A stretch of DNA of 64,000 nucleotides from Flammeovirgaceae bacterium UBA7330 (GTDB lineage Bacteria > Bacteroidota > Bacteroidia > Cytophagales > Cyclobacteriaceae). The DNA is taken from the NCBI GenBank assembly GCA_002471275.1, contig DKPQ01000002.1, positions 124,001 through 188,000 on the forward strand, in the 5' to 3' direction. The translations under genes and the position numbers were made by a program. Under the pieces are notes generated by a model. The model had not been told where the DNA came from. It saw nothing but the letters and a program-made list of their open reading frames with translations, and did not search any database. Shown here piece by piece: positions 1 to 8,121 of the stretch (positions are counted from its first letter, which is position 1; each line of letters begins with the position of its first letter).

Positions 1-268
1 GGTTGGTGACTTTTTCAGTCTCCTTGATCTGGTTGGCATCCGCTTCAGAGAAGTTCTCAAAAATGGCTTTTAAGGCTGGAAAAGTGGCCTTGTCTACTGA
101 TTTCAACTGAGGAAGGGGTATTTCACATAAGGCGATGAAATACAGGACTTCCACCTTTACCCGGTACTGGATGAGTGCAAATTCTGAGAAATATTTTGAC
201 AATTCACTGACCTTGCTTCTGTAACGGCCGTCAATTGGAGAAATAGCATTTAAAGGGTTTAATTTCAT
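1..268 (-). CDS. purB: Adenylosuccinate lyase, N-terminal part (cut by window edge)
   Basis: The reverse strand reads an open frame of 89 codons from an ATG at 268 to the left edge. It begins MKLNPLNAISPIDGRYRSKV, which is the typical start of adenylosuccinate lyase (the SPIDGRY motif). The enzyme acts twice in purine synthesis: it releases fumarate from SAICAR and from adenylosuccinate. Only the helical N-terminal region is visible; the catalytic loops lie outside the window, so completeness cannot be judged. It is divergent from the reductase gene that starts at 359. The identification rests on the N-terminal motif and the good match of the following residues (SELSKYFSEFALIQYRVKVE) to PurB. 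Confidence 0.9.
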   Translation of the reverse strand, partial: MKLNPLNAISPIDGRYRSKVSELSKYFSEFALIQYRVKVEVLYFIALCEIPLPQLKSVDKATFPALKAIFENFSEADANQIKETEKVTN

Positions 269-310
269 GCGGTTAAATTCGAGGTGCAAAAATAGGTCAT
301 TCGTTTAAAC

Positions 311-340
311 TTGTCAGGCAAATGTCTTGTTTTACCTTTG
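311..340 (+). promoter_or_regulatory. Candidate Bacteroidota promoter for the ferredoxin reductase gene
   Basis: TACCTTTG at 333-340 fits the Bacteroidota -7 consensus TAnnTTTG. A TTG lies at 311-313 with 19 bases between the two elements, which fits the -33 box spacing. Transcription would begin near 346, leaving a leader of only about a dozen bases before the ATG at 359. Confidence 0.5.
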
Positions 341-358
341 CGCTCTTAAATTTTGATC

Positions 359-1453
359 ATGGTATTCGGATTATTTAAAAGAAAGAACAAAGAACAATCA
401 AAAGACTCAAGATATTTAACACTCACCGTCAGAGAAGTCATTGACATTGCACAGGATGCTGTTAACCTGATTTTCGAAAAGCCTGAAGGGCATTTTGAAT
501 ATCAGCCCGGTCAATTTATTACCCTGATTATGACCATTGATGGTAAGAAGATCAGGAGGGCTTATTCACTGTGTACGACCCCTTTCGAAGATGAGTTCCC
601 GGGTGTTACGGTAAAGCGTGTTCCTGATGGAGCCATGTCCAACTATATCAATGATCACGTGAAAGCCGGAGACCAGATTAAGGTGATGGAACCCATGGGG
701 ATGTTTACCACTCAGTATAATGAGTCGAATGAAAGAGAGGTTATTTTCTTTGGAGGGGGGAGCGGTATTACCCCGCTTATGTCCATTGCCAGGTCAATGC
801 TGATCAAAGAGCCGGGCAGTAAATTACTTTTAGCCTATGGCAACCGATCAAAAGAATACATTGCCTTTTATGACAAGCTCAATGAACTGACAGCGCATTC
901 GAACGGACGGTTTAAGGTGGTCCATATGCTGGAGGAAGACGCTGAAGGTATAGCAGATTATACCGGCAGGCCAACTACAGAAGTGATTAAGGATATTGTT
1001 GAGAAATCCACTTTTGAATTTCCGGAATGCTACATCTGTGGTCCTCAACCGATGATGGATATTGTGGAAGAGGGTTTACTAGGGGCCGGAATCAGGAAAG
1101 AAAGCATCCGAATGGAAAGCTTTGAAGCCGGTAAAACGGCACCGGATACACATAAGGCTGATGATAAGGGAAGTGTGTCAGCCAGCGAAGTAACTATTTT
1201 GATGGATGGTGAGGAACATGTGATCTCAGTTCCATCGGACCAAAGCATTCTGGATGCAGGACTGGACAATGATCTCGATATGCCTTATTCGTGTCAAAGT
1301 GGTTTGTGTACAGCCTGCAGAGGCAAGTGTCTGGAAGGGGAAATCAGCATTGAAGATGCAGAAGGACTTTCGCAGGAAGAGATTGACGAGGGGTATAGGT
1401 TGCTCTGTATCGGGAAGCCTCAATCGGATAAGATCAAAGTGGAAATTGGTTGA
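359..1453 (+). CDS. PaaE-like flavin reductase with C-terminal plant-type [2Fe-2S] ferredoxin domain
   Basis: A 364-residue flavoprotein that should pass electrons from NAD(P)H through FAD to a [2Fe-2S] cluster. Domains in order: FAD-binding barrel with RAYSLCTTP (about residues 60-70), NAD(P)-binding domain with GGGSGITPLMS and CYICGPQPMMD, and a C-terminal ferredoxin domain with CQSGLCTACRGKC and a last cysteine in LLCIG. This is the layout of PaaE, the reductase of phenylacetyl-CoA epoxidase, but no paaABCD genes are nearby, so the partner is unknown. The frame is open from a TTG at 353, but the ATG at 359 is the better start. It may serve a fatty-acid desaturase or monooxygenase; the reductase call is firm and the partner is not. 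Confidence 0.88.
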   Translation: MVFGLFKRKNKEQSKDSRYLTLTVREVIDIAQDAVNLIFEKPEGHFEYQPGQFITLIMTIDGKKIRRAYSLCTTPFEDEFPGVTVKRVPDGAMSNYINDHVKAGDQIKVMEPMGMFTTQYNESNEREVIFFGGGSGITPLMSIARSMLIKEPGSKLLLAYGNRSKEYIAFYDKLNELTAHSNGRFKVVHMLEEDAEGIADYTGRPTTEVIKDIVEKSTFEFPECYICGPQPMMDIVEEGLLGAGIRKESIRMESFEAGKTAPDTHKADDKGSVSASEVTILMDGEEHVISVPSDQSILDAGLDNDLDMPYSCQSGLCTACRGKCLEGEISIEDAEGLSQEEIDEGYRLLCIGKPQSDKIKVEIG

Positions 1454-1508
1454 TTTAAACTTAAGGTCTCTCAAAGGGGGTTGAAACTAATTCAATAAAT
1501 TAGCTTTC

Positions 1509-3002
1509 ATGAAAACGACCCTAATTTCTGCAGTAGCTATTGTTTGCTTATTTGCCTGCACCACCAAAGCTGATGAACCTCAAACACAATCCTCAATATT
1601 CCAGCATGGTGTCGCTTCAGGTGATCCGTTAAATGATCGTGTAATCATCTGGACAAAAATCACTCCTCCGGATTCTGTTTCTTCTGTGGAGGTTGACTGG
1701 GAAGTAGCGACCGATAGTGCCTTCAATGGGATCTTGAAATATGGGAAATACACCACGGTAGGTGACAGGGACTTTACCGTGAAAATTGATGTAAAAGGAT
1801 TAAATCCGGGCACCAAATATCATTACCGTTTCAGGGCCCTGGGGGAAACTTCTACACATGGCCAGACTAAAACAGCCTCCCTTTATACGGATCAGCTGGT
1901 TTTTGCTGTGGTGAGTTGCAGCAATTACGAATGGGGTTATTTCAACGCCTACGGTCGCATTGCCGACCGCCAAAACATCGATGCAGTTATTCATTTGGGA
2001 GATTACATTTATGAGTACGGGGTAGGGGTATACGGTGACACAACTCTGGGTAGGTTGAATGATCCACCAAAAGAGATCATCACTTTGGACGACTATCGAA
2101 CACGATATTCTCTGTACCGAAAAGATGTAGACCTTCAACGAGTTCATGCAGCGCATCCTTTTATTGTGATTTGGGATGACCATGAAATAGCCAACAATTC
2201 TTACAAGACGGGAGCGCAAAATCATCAGGATGATGAAGGGTCTTATGAGGCAAGGAAAGAAGCCGCCAGAAAAGCTTATTACGAATGGATGCCAATCCGG
2301 GAAGGGCAGAAACTTTACCGGAAATTTTCCTTTGGAGAAATGGCGGATGTATTGATGCTTGATGAACGCCTGGAGGGTCGGTCAAAGCAATTGGACAACA
2401 TGAACGATCCTGAGTATGAGAGTGAAGCAAGGTCAATGCTTGGAGAGGAACAATTTGAGTGGCTGACAAACAATCTTAAATCGTCAACAGCCAAATGGAA
2501 GATTATCGGCAATCAGGTGATCTTCTCAGACTTAAACAGGGGCCTATTATTCCCCAATCAGCCCAAAAATATGGATTCCTGGGATGGATATCCGGCCGAA
2601 AAGCGGGCAATAGCCAGGCAAATAGTAGAAAATGATATTAAAAATGTGGTGTGGATCACAGGAGATACGCATGCTTCCTGGGTATTTGATACCAGGGTAG
2701 CTGGGGTCAGTGATGAGCCTATTGCTGTGGAATTTGGTGTTACCAGTGTAAACTCCGCCAACTATGATGAAAGGGCAAGTATAGATACTGTTAGAATGGC
2801 TGAGCAACTCTATATGAAAGGGAATCCCCATCTTAAATATAATAATTTGGCTAATCACGGTTATGTATTGCTTAGTTTGAAGTCAGATCAGGCAAAAGCA
2901 GAATATTATTTTGTAGAAACAGTGAAAGAACCTTCGGATTTAGAGAACTTGAGCTATGAAGCTTACGTTAAAGCGGGGGTGTCGAAAGTAACCCCGAAAT
3001 AG
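1509..3002 (+). CDS. PhoD-family alkaline phosphatase/phosphodiesterase, lipoprotein
   Basis: A 497-residue secreted metallophosphoesterase. The N-terminus is a lipoprotein signal with the lipobox LFAC (Cys17), so it is probably anchored in a membrane facing the periplasm or outside. A PhoD N-terminal domain follows (GVASGDPLNDRVIIWTKITP, about residues 34-53), then the metal-binding phosphatase domain: VVSCSNYEWG, VIHLGDYIYEYG, IVIWDDHEIANNSY and a late GDTHASWVFD. These hold the expected Asp, Asn and His ligands. Family members cleave phosphomonoesters or phosphodiesters and help gather phosphate. A small membrane protein gene follows at only 2 bp, so the two are probably co-transcribed. 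The symbol is left blank because the substrate is unknown. Confidence 0.88.
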   Translation: MKTTLISAVAIVCLFACTTKADEPQTQSSIFQHGVASGDPLNDRVIIWTKITPPDSVSSVEVDWEVATDSAFNGILKYGKYTTVGDRDFTVKIDVKGLNPGTKYHYRFRALGETSTHGQTKTASLYTDQLVFAVVSCSNYEWGYFNAYGRIADRQNIDAVIHLGDYIYEYGVGVYGDTTLGRLNDPPKEIITLDDYRTRYSLYRKDVDLQRVHAAHPFIVIWDDHEIANNSYKTGAQNHQDDEGSYEARKEAARKAYYEWMPIREGQKLYRKFSFGEMADVLMLDERLEGRSKQLDNMNDPEYESEARSMLGEEQFEWLTNNLKSSTAKWKIIGNQVIFSDLNRGLLFPNQPKNMDSWDGYPAEKRAIARQIVENDIKNVVWITGDTHASWVFDTRVAGVSDEPIAVEFGVTSVNSANYDERASIDTVRMAEQLYMKGNPHLKYNNLANHGYVLLSLKSDQAKAEYYFVETVKEPSDLENLSYEAYVKAGVSKVTPK

Positions 3003-3004
3003 TT

Positions 3005-3511
3005 TTGTCTAAAAAATACAACAGGTGGGAAAAGTTTTATAACCAGCTGAACATGATCTTTCACGGGACCATTGCCATTTCAATGATTCCCTTTGCCTGG
3101 GCATTTCTGGAAACCCAACGTCAATTTCCGGATCCTCCGTTAGTACATGGATACCCGCTGCTCTCCACTAAGATTGTGGGGTCATTTTTATGTGTGGTTG
3201 TGATGTTGCTCAGCTACCAGTACGGTCAAAATATCCTGGCCAATGCAAAGGCCCAAAAGGATGTGGATAGTAAGCTGAAACACTTTATGAAAGAAAAGAA
3301 GAAGGACTTTCTGTTGCTGGAGCTGGGAGCATTAATAGCGTTTGCAGGGTTATATCTGTCCAAAGACCACCTCTTCACACTTTTATATGTGGCTGTTCTT
3401 TTGATGTTCTCAACTAAGCGGCCTACCTATCTAAAGATCACCGCTTCGCTGGAGATAAAAGATGAGGAGGTAAATGACTGGATCAATAAACATGAAAACA
3501 AGAATGACTAA
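3005..3511 (+). CDS. Small membrane protein of unknown function, four predicted membrane segments
   Basis: A 168-residue protein whose frame opens at a TTG at 3005, two bases after the stop of the PhoD-like gene. Four hydrophobic stretches are visible, around residues 16-36, 50-71, 98-119 and 123-137, and the C-terminus is charged (EIKDEEVNDWINKHE). The alternative ATG at 3053 would cut off the charged N-terminus. I do not recognise the family. The tight spacing suggests translation coupled to the phosphatase. The gene ends inside a 9-bp stem-loop that may be a terminator. Confidence 0.7.
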   Translation: MSKKYNRWEKFYNQLNMIFHGTIAISMIPFAWAFLETQRQFPDPPLVHGYPLLSTKIVGSFLCVVVMLLSYQYGQNILANAKAQKDVDSKLKHFMKEKKKDFLLLELGALIAFAGLYLSKDHLFTLLYVAVLLMFSTKRPTYLKITASLEIKDEEVNDWINKHENKND

Positions 3512-3523
3512 CCTTAGTCATTC
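3502..3523. terminator. Stem-loop between convergent genes
   Basis: GAATGACTA, a four-base loop ACCT, then TAGTCATTC form a perfect 9-bp stem. It covers the stop codon of the upstream plus-strand gene and lies 33 bp past the end of the convergent minus-strand barrel gene. There is no long T-run, so termination is probable but not certain. Confidence 0.45.
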
Positions 3524-3555
3524 CTGTAATCAAAATAATATGAGGAGGATTCTTT

Positions 3556-4641
3556 TTAGAGCGTGATGCCAAAAGCAAAGGCATTGAGCTCTGGTCCCCG
3601 ACCTGCGGAGAACACATTGTTTAGATCATAAGTGGCAAAAAGGTCCAGACCTTTGTATCCCAATTGAGCCCTGATGCCATATCGAAAGTTATCCATGTAG
3701 AAATTACCGTATTCTTTGTCCTTCTCTTTTCCTCCCTCGTCTTTATAGACAAACTTGGAGTGATTGCCAATTCGGTATCCGGCATACATCCCAACACCTA
3801 TACGAATCCCCTGTTTGTCGTATTTCCTGAAGGTGACACTTCCTCTCTCAATATTTCTGACCTTTCGACGTCCCTGCGAAAAATCAATAAGTGGTACAAG
3901 GTTCACATTGATATAGGTAGCAGACAATTTGCTTTTGATGGTGTTTAGGGACGGGTCTACCGGTTCAAAGGTGACACTGGCGCTGTCTCTGGACACGAGT
4001 ATGTCTGTGTCCTGCATCTTCCAGTTTAGCCAGTTGATTCCGCCGCCCCATTCAATAAATACCGGACCACCCAGCCAGGTCTTATTTACACTGTTGAGCC
4101 CGATGAACCAGCTTGCCCAGGGTTTTACCGTGTAGTTTTGTCCGCTGGCATCCGGAAAGGAACCATTCTCTATCCAGTTGGTCAGTCCCACATCGATATT
4201 GAAGGAGTTTTTGGTGCGTTCAATGCTTTCTTCTTCGAAAGAAAACTTTCGGGTCTCGATGTTCTCGTTGTCAAACTCATCTTCCAATTCATCCCAATCT
4301 TCTGCATCGATGAGCAGCTCCATATTTCCTATTTTAATGCTTGTCTTTGCCTCTTTATTACCAAACACAATGGTGGTATCCTTGAGGTATTTATGACCAG
4401 TGGAGTCCTTCATTTCATAGATTTCTACCTTTTTGGATCCCAATGCGGAATTCAGGTCCTTTATCATCTTGTTGATGTCATAGCTTTCCAACTCAATGAG
4501 CTCGTCCCTGCCCTCTGTCTGAATAATGATTTTGCTTTTACTGGTAAGCTCAATCACCACCGTGTCTGACGGAGTGCCCGACGCCAGGGCTACCCCCGGT
4601 ATGAAGAGTAGCTGTATGATGAGTATTGTTAGATTTTTCAT
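3556..4641 (-). CDS. Secreted, probable outer-membrane beta-barrel protein of the sigma-factor operon
   Basis: A 361-residue protein with a signal peptide ending near ALASG (residues 19-23). The first half is polar and charged (EDWDELEDEFDNENIETRK). The second half has alternating aromatic and polar strands (WASWFIGLNSV, GMYAGYRIG, FRYGIRAQLGY, DLFATYDLNNVF) and ends FAFGITL, an ending with a terminal hydrophobic pattern typical of outer-membrane barrels. It is the last gene of a three-gene minus-strand group: sigma factor, membrane protein with an anti-sigma layout, barrel. The exact family is not recognised. Confidence 0.68.
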   Translation of the reverse strand: MKNLTILIIQLLFIPGVALASGTPSDTVVIELTSKSKIIIQTEGRDELIELESYDINKMIKDLNSALGSKKVEIYEMKDSTGHKYLKDTTIVFGNKEAKTSIKIGNMELLIDAEDWDELEDEFDNENIETRKFSFEEESIERTKNSFNIDVGLTNWIENGSFPDASGQNYTVKPWASWFIGLNSVNKTWLGGPVFIEWGGGINWLNWKMQDTDILVSRDSASVTFEPVDPSLNTIKSKLSATYINVNLVPLIDFSQGRRKVRNIERGSVTFRKYDKQGIRIGVGMYAGYRIGNHSKFVYKDEGGKEKDKEYGNFYMDNFRYGIRAQLGYKGLDLFATYDLNNVFSAGRGPELNAFAFGITL

Positions 4642-4674
4642 TGTCCTATTAGTTTGTCCTTTTATTTTGAGTTA

Positions 4675-5328
4675 TTAATTTCTTTTCAAGCCATTTTCAA
4701 TCAACGCTTCTTTTGCGGTTCTGATATCAGATAGAAGGTCTACTGCTGAAACATTCTTAGCAAAGAACTTCATCTTGTCCAACAAGTTGACTTTGCTTGA
4801 GTCTCCATCGTGCACCGTATCTGAGCTTCTTGCGGTGTAGTAAGTAATGGTCACAGCAGGCTTTTCGTTAGCTTTTTCCAGCTTAGGCTCTGCCGGAGCT
4901 ACCAAATCTTCGGAAATGTTGATTTCATCGATGCTGGCCAGTTCTACAATTGTCCGCTGCACAGGAATGGGTTCGATGGAAGGTACATCCACCTGCTGTT
5001 TGACTGTTTTTGGTTCCTGAGCTGGTGTCTTTAGCGCGATAGATTCGTAAAGGACCTGATCAGGTATATTTAATTTGGCGATCTCTAGTGGTTGAGGAGA
5101 AGTCACATCCTCGATGGTGAGCTGCTGTACTGGTCCGGGATAAAAGAGGTACCCCAGGGTAAGCAAAAGCGCCAGGCCGGCGGCCACCTTTAAATAATTG
5201 ACCCAGGGTATTGTTTTCTTCGTTCCAATACTGCCCTGTACCTTTTTCCAGGCTTGATCAGAAGGTTGAAACTCGATTTGATCCAGCTTCTCCCTGAAAA
5301 ATTGATCCGTTTTATTTTTACGATCCAT
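4675..5328 (-). CDS. Single-pass membrane protein, possible anti-sigma partner of the ECF sigma factor
   Basis: A 217-residue protein with a cytoplasmic N-terminus (MDRKNKTDQFFREKLDQIEF), one membrane segment (about residues 43-64, VNYLKVAAGLALLLTLGYLF) and a long periplasmic tail rich in Pro, Val and Glu. The start overlaps the end of the ECF sigma gene by 11 bp, which suggests coupled translation. The layout is that of an anti-sigma factor, but no ZAS zinc motif (HxxxCxxC) is present. A plain function as regulator is therefore inference from position and topology. It could instead be a scaffold for an envelope stress response with the downstream barrel protein. Confidence 0.72.
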   Translation of the reverse strand: MDRKNKTDQFFREKLDQIEFQPSDQAWKKVQGSIGTKKTIPWVNYLKVAAGLALLLTLGYLFYPGPVQQLTIEDVTSPQPLEIAKLNIPDQVLYESIALKTPAQEPKTVKQQVDVPSIEPIPVQRTIVELASIDEINISEDLVAPAEPKLEKANEKPAVTITYYTARSSDTVHDGDSSKVNLLDKMKFFAKNVSAVDLLSDIRTAKEALIENGLKRN

Positions 5329-5917
5329 TGCTTTCTCCTTTCTCTATCTCCGCTTTTTCCAAAGCTTCAAGTCTATTCTGTAAATATTTTCTGGCCCGGC
5401 TCAACTGAGATTTTGAGGTATTCTCATTGATTTCGAGCATTTCCGCAATCTCTTTGTGATTGTATCCCTCTATGGCATACAGGTTGAAGACGGTTCGGTA
5501 TCCGACAGGCAGTTCACCAACCAATTGCAACAAGTCATTCGCCTCGAGAGTTTGTTCTAAAACATGATAATTTGGTGCGTGATCCACTGCTTCTATTTCT
5601 ACCTCCAGCGACATGTTTTTGTGCTTTCGGATGTACATCAAGCTTTCATTTACCATGATCCTTCTGATCCAACCTTCAAAACTTCCTTCTTCGTTGAACT
5701 GACCAAGTTTTTCATACACTTTGACCATTCCTCCAATCATGACATGTTCTGCTTCTTCCCGGTCATGAATGTATCTCATACAAACCCCCATCATCCGGGG
5801 TGCAAATCGCTCATACAACTCACGTTGCGCATCGGCTTTGCCTTTTCGGCAACCTTCAATTAAAGCCTGTTCGGTGGTTGATTTGTTGATCCGCAACATG
5901 TATCTGTCGATATTCAT
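5318..5917 (-). CDS. ECF-type RNA polymerase sigma factor (sigma-70 family)
   Basis: A 199-residue regulator that should direct RNA polymerase to a small gene set. Region 2 is visible as CRKGKADAQRELYERFAPRM to WIRRIMVNESLMYIRKHKN, and region 4 as LPVGYRTVFNLYAIEGYNHK followed by EIAEMLEINENTSKSQLSRA, the helix-turn-helix that reads the -35 box. A variant of region 2.2 reads YIHDREEAEHVMIGGMVKVY. The start at 5917 is an ATG; a second ATG 18 bases in (5899) is possible. It heads a group with a single-pass membrane protein and a barrel protein, and probably controls that group. Confidence 0.92.
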   Translation of the reverse strand: MNIDRYMLRINKSTTEQALIEGCRKGKADAQRELYERFAPRMMGVCMRYIHDREEAEHVMIGGMVKVYEKLGQFNEEGSFEGWIRRIMVNESLMYIRKHKNMSLEVEIEAVDHAPNYHVLEQTLEANDLLQLVGELPVGYRTVFNLYAIEGYNHKEIAEMLEINENTSKSQLSRARKYLQNRLEALEKAEIEKGESNGS

Positions 5918-6029
5918 TGAGTAGATGCAGAAGTGTATCTGTAAGTTGCATCAGGATCTAAAAAAAAATATCAAATCGATGATATAATGATATGAGAAAG
6001 AGTGAAATTTGATAAATGTTTGTAATGCG

Positions 6030-6149
6030 ATGAAAAGTTTTTTCAAATTTCTGTTTTTCGTATTGACCGGTGTGGCAGCAGCGCTACTTCTTTTGAAAGT
6101 TTTGAAGAAGAAGCAACCTGATGAGGAAGAAGTAGAGGCTGAAGAATAG
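6030..6149 (+). CDS. Small single-pass membrane protein, 39 residues
   Basis: An ATG at 6030 opens a 39-codon frame: MKSFFKFLFFVLTGVAAALL, then LLKVLKKKQPDEEEVEAEE and a TAG at 6147-6149. It has a positively charged start, one hydrophobic helix of about 18 residues, a lysine block and a very acidic tail. This is the composition of small membrane-anchored proteins in Bacteroidota. The opposite strand also has an open frame here, but it is serine-rich and reads as a shadow. The gene lies between the divergent ECF operon and the YdeI-like gene. The function is unknown, and reality rests on amino-acid composition only. Confidence 0.55.
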   Translation: MKSFFKFLFFVLTGVAAALLLLKVLKKKQPDEEEVEAEE

Positions 6150-6164
6150 CCTGAAGAATAGCCT
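6141..6164 (+). repeat. 12-bp perfect tandem repeat across a stop codon
   Basis: GAAGAATAGCCT occurs twice in a row (6141-6152 and 6153-6164). The first copy holds the last two Glu codons and the TAG stop of the 39-residue ORF. Because the unit is a multiple of three, the second copy repeats Glu-Glu-stop in frame. It is probably a recent slippage duplication. Confidence 0.75.
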
Positions 6165-6192
6165 GCAGCGTCTCTGTTTTTCCCGACATGCA

Positions 6193-6771
6193 TCAATAAT
6201 ACTTGTCTATACCTCCAAAGCCAGGGATAAGCTTATTTTTCCGGGTTTTATCTACAAAGTTTTTTAGGCGTTTCTCAAATTCCTCCGGTCGATTTCTGGC
6301 TGATTCTATGTAGGCGATCCTGATCCTTTTATAGGTGGCAGACATGGACTGGAAATTTGACCAGGTAGTTTTATCTTTTTTAATTACTTCAATGATGTCG
6401 GGTGGGTAGTTAAATGCTTCAGTGATAACCTCAATTACCTGGTCCTTTAAACTGTCATGGATCAAATGATTATTTAAAAGCCACCTCAGTCGCTCCTTGT
6501 TCGCCTGTGAATAGCTGCTTTTTGGTTTTCTGGGAGTAAAGCGCTGCATGGTATGATCCTCATCATAGGTTTTTACTATGCTGTCAATCCATCCAAAGCA
6601 AAGTGCCTCTTCTACTGCGTCATTGTAGGGGATACGGACTTTTCCTGTAGATTTTCGGGGATAGATCAGCCAAACCTCTTCTTTCGTTTCAAAATTGTGT
6701 GCCAGCCAGGCCCTCCATTCACTCCTTTCTTTAAAGTAGATGGTATTTTTCTCTTTCACATGATGTAGCAC
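6193..6771 (-). CDS. YdeI/OmpD-associated family protein
   Basis: A 192-residue soluble protein. The stretch SEWRAWLAHNFETKEEVWLI, then RIPYNDAVEEALCFGWIDS and MQRFTPRKPKSSYSQANKER match the YdeI/OmpD-associated (bacteriocin-protection-like) family. Members are common in Bacteroidota and soil bacteria, but the biochemical role is not settled. The frame starts with a GTG at 6771; a GTG at 6759 is an alternative. The C-terminus is basic (FVDKTRKNKLIPGFGG). It is followed on the same strand (upstream) by a DUF3124 lipoprotein gene with about 16 bp between them, so the two may share a transcript. Confidence 0.8.
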   Translation of the reverse strand: MLHHVKEKNTIYFKERSEWRAWLAHNFETKEEVWLIYPRKSTGKVRIPYNDAVEEALCFGWIDSIVKTYDEDHTMQRFTPRKPKSSYSQANKERLRWLLNNHLIHDSLKDQVIEVITEAFNYPPDIIEVIKKDKTTWSNFQSMSATYKRIRIAYIESARNRPEEFEKRLKNFVDKTRKNKLIPGFGGIDKYY

Positions 6772-6787
6772 TTATCTCTTTCATCGA

Positions 6788-7315
6788 TCAATCAGGCGAT
6801 TGATCACTACTGAGTTCATAACCATGCGTCATAAACGATAAACCTTGTTGGCCATAGGTCGAAATCATCACACACTCAAAAATAGGTTTGTGGATCCCTG
6901 GTTTCACGCGCCAGTCAAAAATAAAATTGGCCCCTGATCCACCACTCAGATCTTCCTGGTCGATCACGATCTCCACCGTTTCCATTGGTTTTAGGAAAAT
7001 AGGCCTGTCAAAATAGGTTCGGATCGATTCTCCGGATGTATCGAAATACTCTGCTTTGGTGATGTATATACTGTCTTCCCTGTTAGCATTGCGGATGCTC
7101 ACCGTCCCGGTAAGGGGGTGTGTACGATGCTCGGTCTCACTGTAGATCTGGGAGTATACCGACAAATAGCTTGATCCGGAAGCAAGAGCATCTGACGTTA
7201 GATTTTTAACGGTCCTTGCTTCCCAGTTGACCGGATCTACTGAACTCACCTCCCTGGTTTCATCACAAGCAGCAAAAAGTAGGACCATTGTAAGAAAACC
7301 GATGAGTTTTTTCAT
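6788..7315 (-). CDS. DUF3124 lipoprotein
   Basis: A 175-residue lipoprotein when started at the ATG at 7315. That start gives a clean signal MKKLIGFLTMVLLFAAC with the lipobox FAAC at Cys17; the longer frame to 7417 adds residues in front of the signal and is rejected. The mature part has the DUF3124 pattern: SVYSQIYSETEHRTHPLTGT, SIRNANREDSIYITKAEYFD, PIFLKPMETVEIVIDQED, GGSGANFIFDWR and ISTYGQQGLSFMTHG. The role of this family is unknown. It is divergent from the Crp/Fnr gene. Confidence 0.85.
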   Translation of the reverse strand: MKKLIGFLTMVLLFAACDETREVSSVDPVNWEARTVKNLTSDALASGSSYLSVYSQIYSETEHRTHPLTGTVSIRNANREDSIYITKAEYFDTSGESIRTYFDRPIFLKPMETVEIVIDQEDLSGGSGANFIFDWRVKPGIHKPIFECVMISTYGQQGLSFMTHGYELSSDQSPD

Positions 7316-7435
7316 TGTGAGAAGATATGGCATGTGTTGGACAAATAAAAGTAGTTTGAGGTTCAGAATCAAGCCCTTAAATAGGCATTTAAGTTTCCTT
7401 ATCTTTCCGGAAGCCAATGTTTTTATCTAAAAAAG

Positions 7436-7443
7436 TATATTTG
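7436..7443 (+). promoter_or_regulatory. Candidate -7 promoter element for the Crp/Fnr gene
   Basis: TATATTTG matches TAnnTTTG and lies 29 bp before the ATG at 7473. No clear TTG -33 box is seen at the right distance, so this is a weak call. Confidence 0.35.
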
Positions 7444-7472
7444 AAATATCAATTCCCACATTCGTTTGTCGC

Positions 7473-8063
7473 ATGTCTCATAATGTTCTATTGAATCATA
7501 TCCGGGAACTTGTTCCCATCAATACACGGGAGGAGGAATTAATTAACGCGTCTTTCAAACCGGTACAACTTGAAAGAAAGGCTTATTTATTGAAAAAAGG
7601 GGATCCTTCAAACCATATGCGCTTCATTGCAGAAGGGTGTTTAAAAGCTTTCTCTGTAGATGAACAGGGTAACGAGCACATCCTACAGTTTGGGATCACC
7701 GGATGGTGGGTCAATGACCTGTATGCTTACCTTACGGAAAAACCAAGCACCTTTTTCGTTCAGGCTATTACGAAGAGCACGGTCCTTCAAGTCCACAGAG
7801 ACCGACTCAACAAGTTGTATGATGAAGTACCCATGATGGACAGGTTTTTTCGCATCAAAACTCAGAATGGATATGTCGCATTGCAGGAAAGGACCGTCCG
7901 CAATATGAGTGAATCAGCAGAAAACCGCTACCTGGAGTTTATCAACAGGTACCGTGAGATGGAACAACAGATCCCTCAGTACATGATTGCTTCCTACCTG
8001 GGGGTGACTCCAGAGCACCTGAGTGCACTTCGAAAAAAAATGAGTGAAAAGGATCGTTCTTAA
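7473..8063 (+). CDS. Crp/Fnr-family transcriptional regulator
   Basis: A 196-residue regulator with an N-terminal cyclic-nucleotide-binding fold (about residues 20-110: KKGDPSNHMRFIAEGCLKAF, GITGWWVNDLYAYL) and a C-terminal helix-turn-helix (IASYLGVTPEHLSALRKKMS). The pattern is the Bacteroidota subgroup of Crp-like proteins. The arginine and glutamate that bind cAMP in E. coli Crp are not evident, so the ligand is unknown. It lies 58 bp before the cyclase-family gene and may control the run of genes up to 10910. Confidence 0.87.
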   Translation: MSHNVLLNHIRELVPINTREEELINASFKPVQLERKAYLLKKGDPSNHMRFIAEGCLKAFSVDEQGNEHILQFGITGWWVNDLYAYLTEKPSTFFVQAITKSTVLQVHRDRLNKLYDEVPMMDRFFRIKTQNGYVALQERTVRNMSESAENRYLEFINRYREMEQQIPQYMIASYLGVTPEHLSALRKKMSEKDRS

Positions 8064-8121
8064 GATACCTTAAGGAAATAGGGCGCCAAGACTGGAAGCT
8101 TTGCAATAAAAAGTTACAGTC

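Noticed and set aside
5951..6196. 81-residue minus-strand frame
   Set aside because: Serine-rich and without pattern; it is the antisense shadow of the 39-residue membrane ORF on the plus strand.
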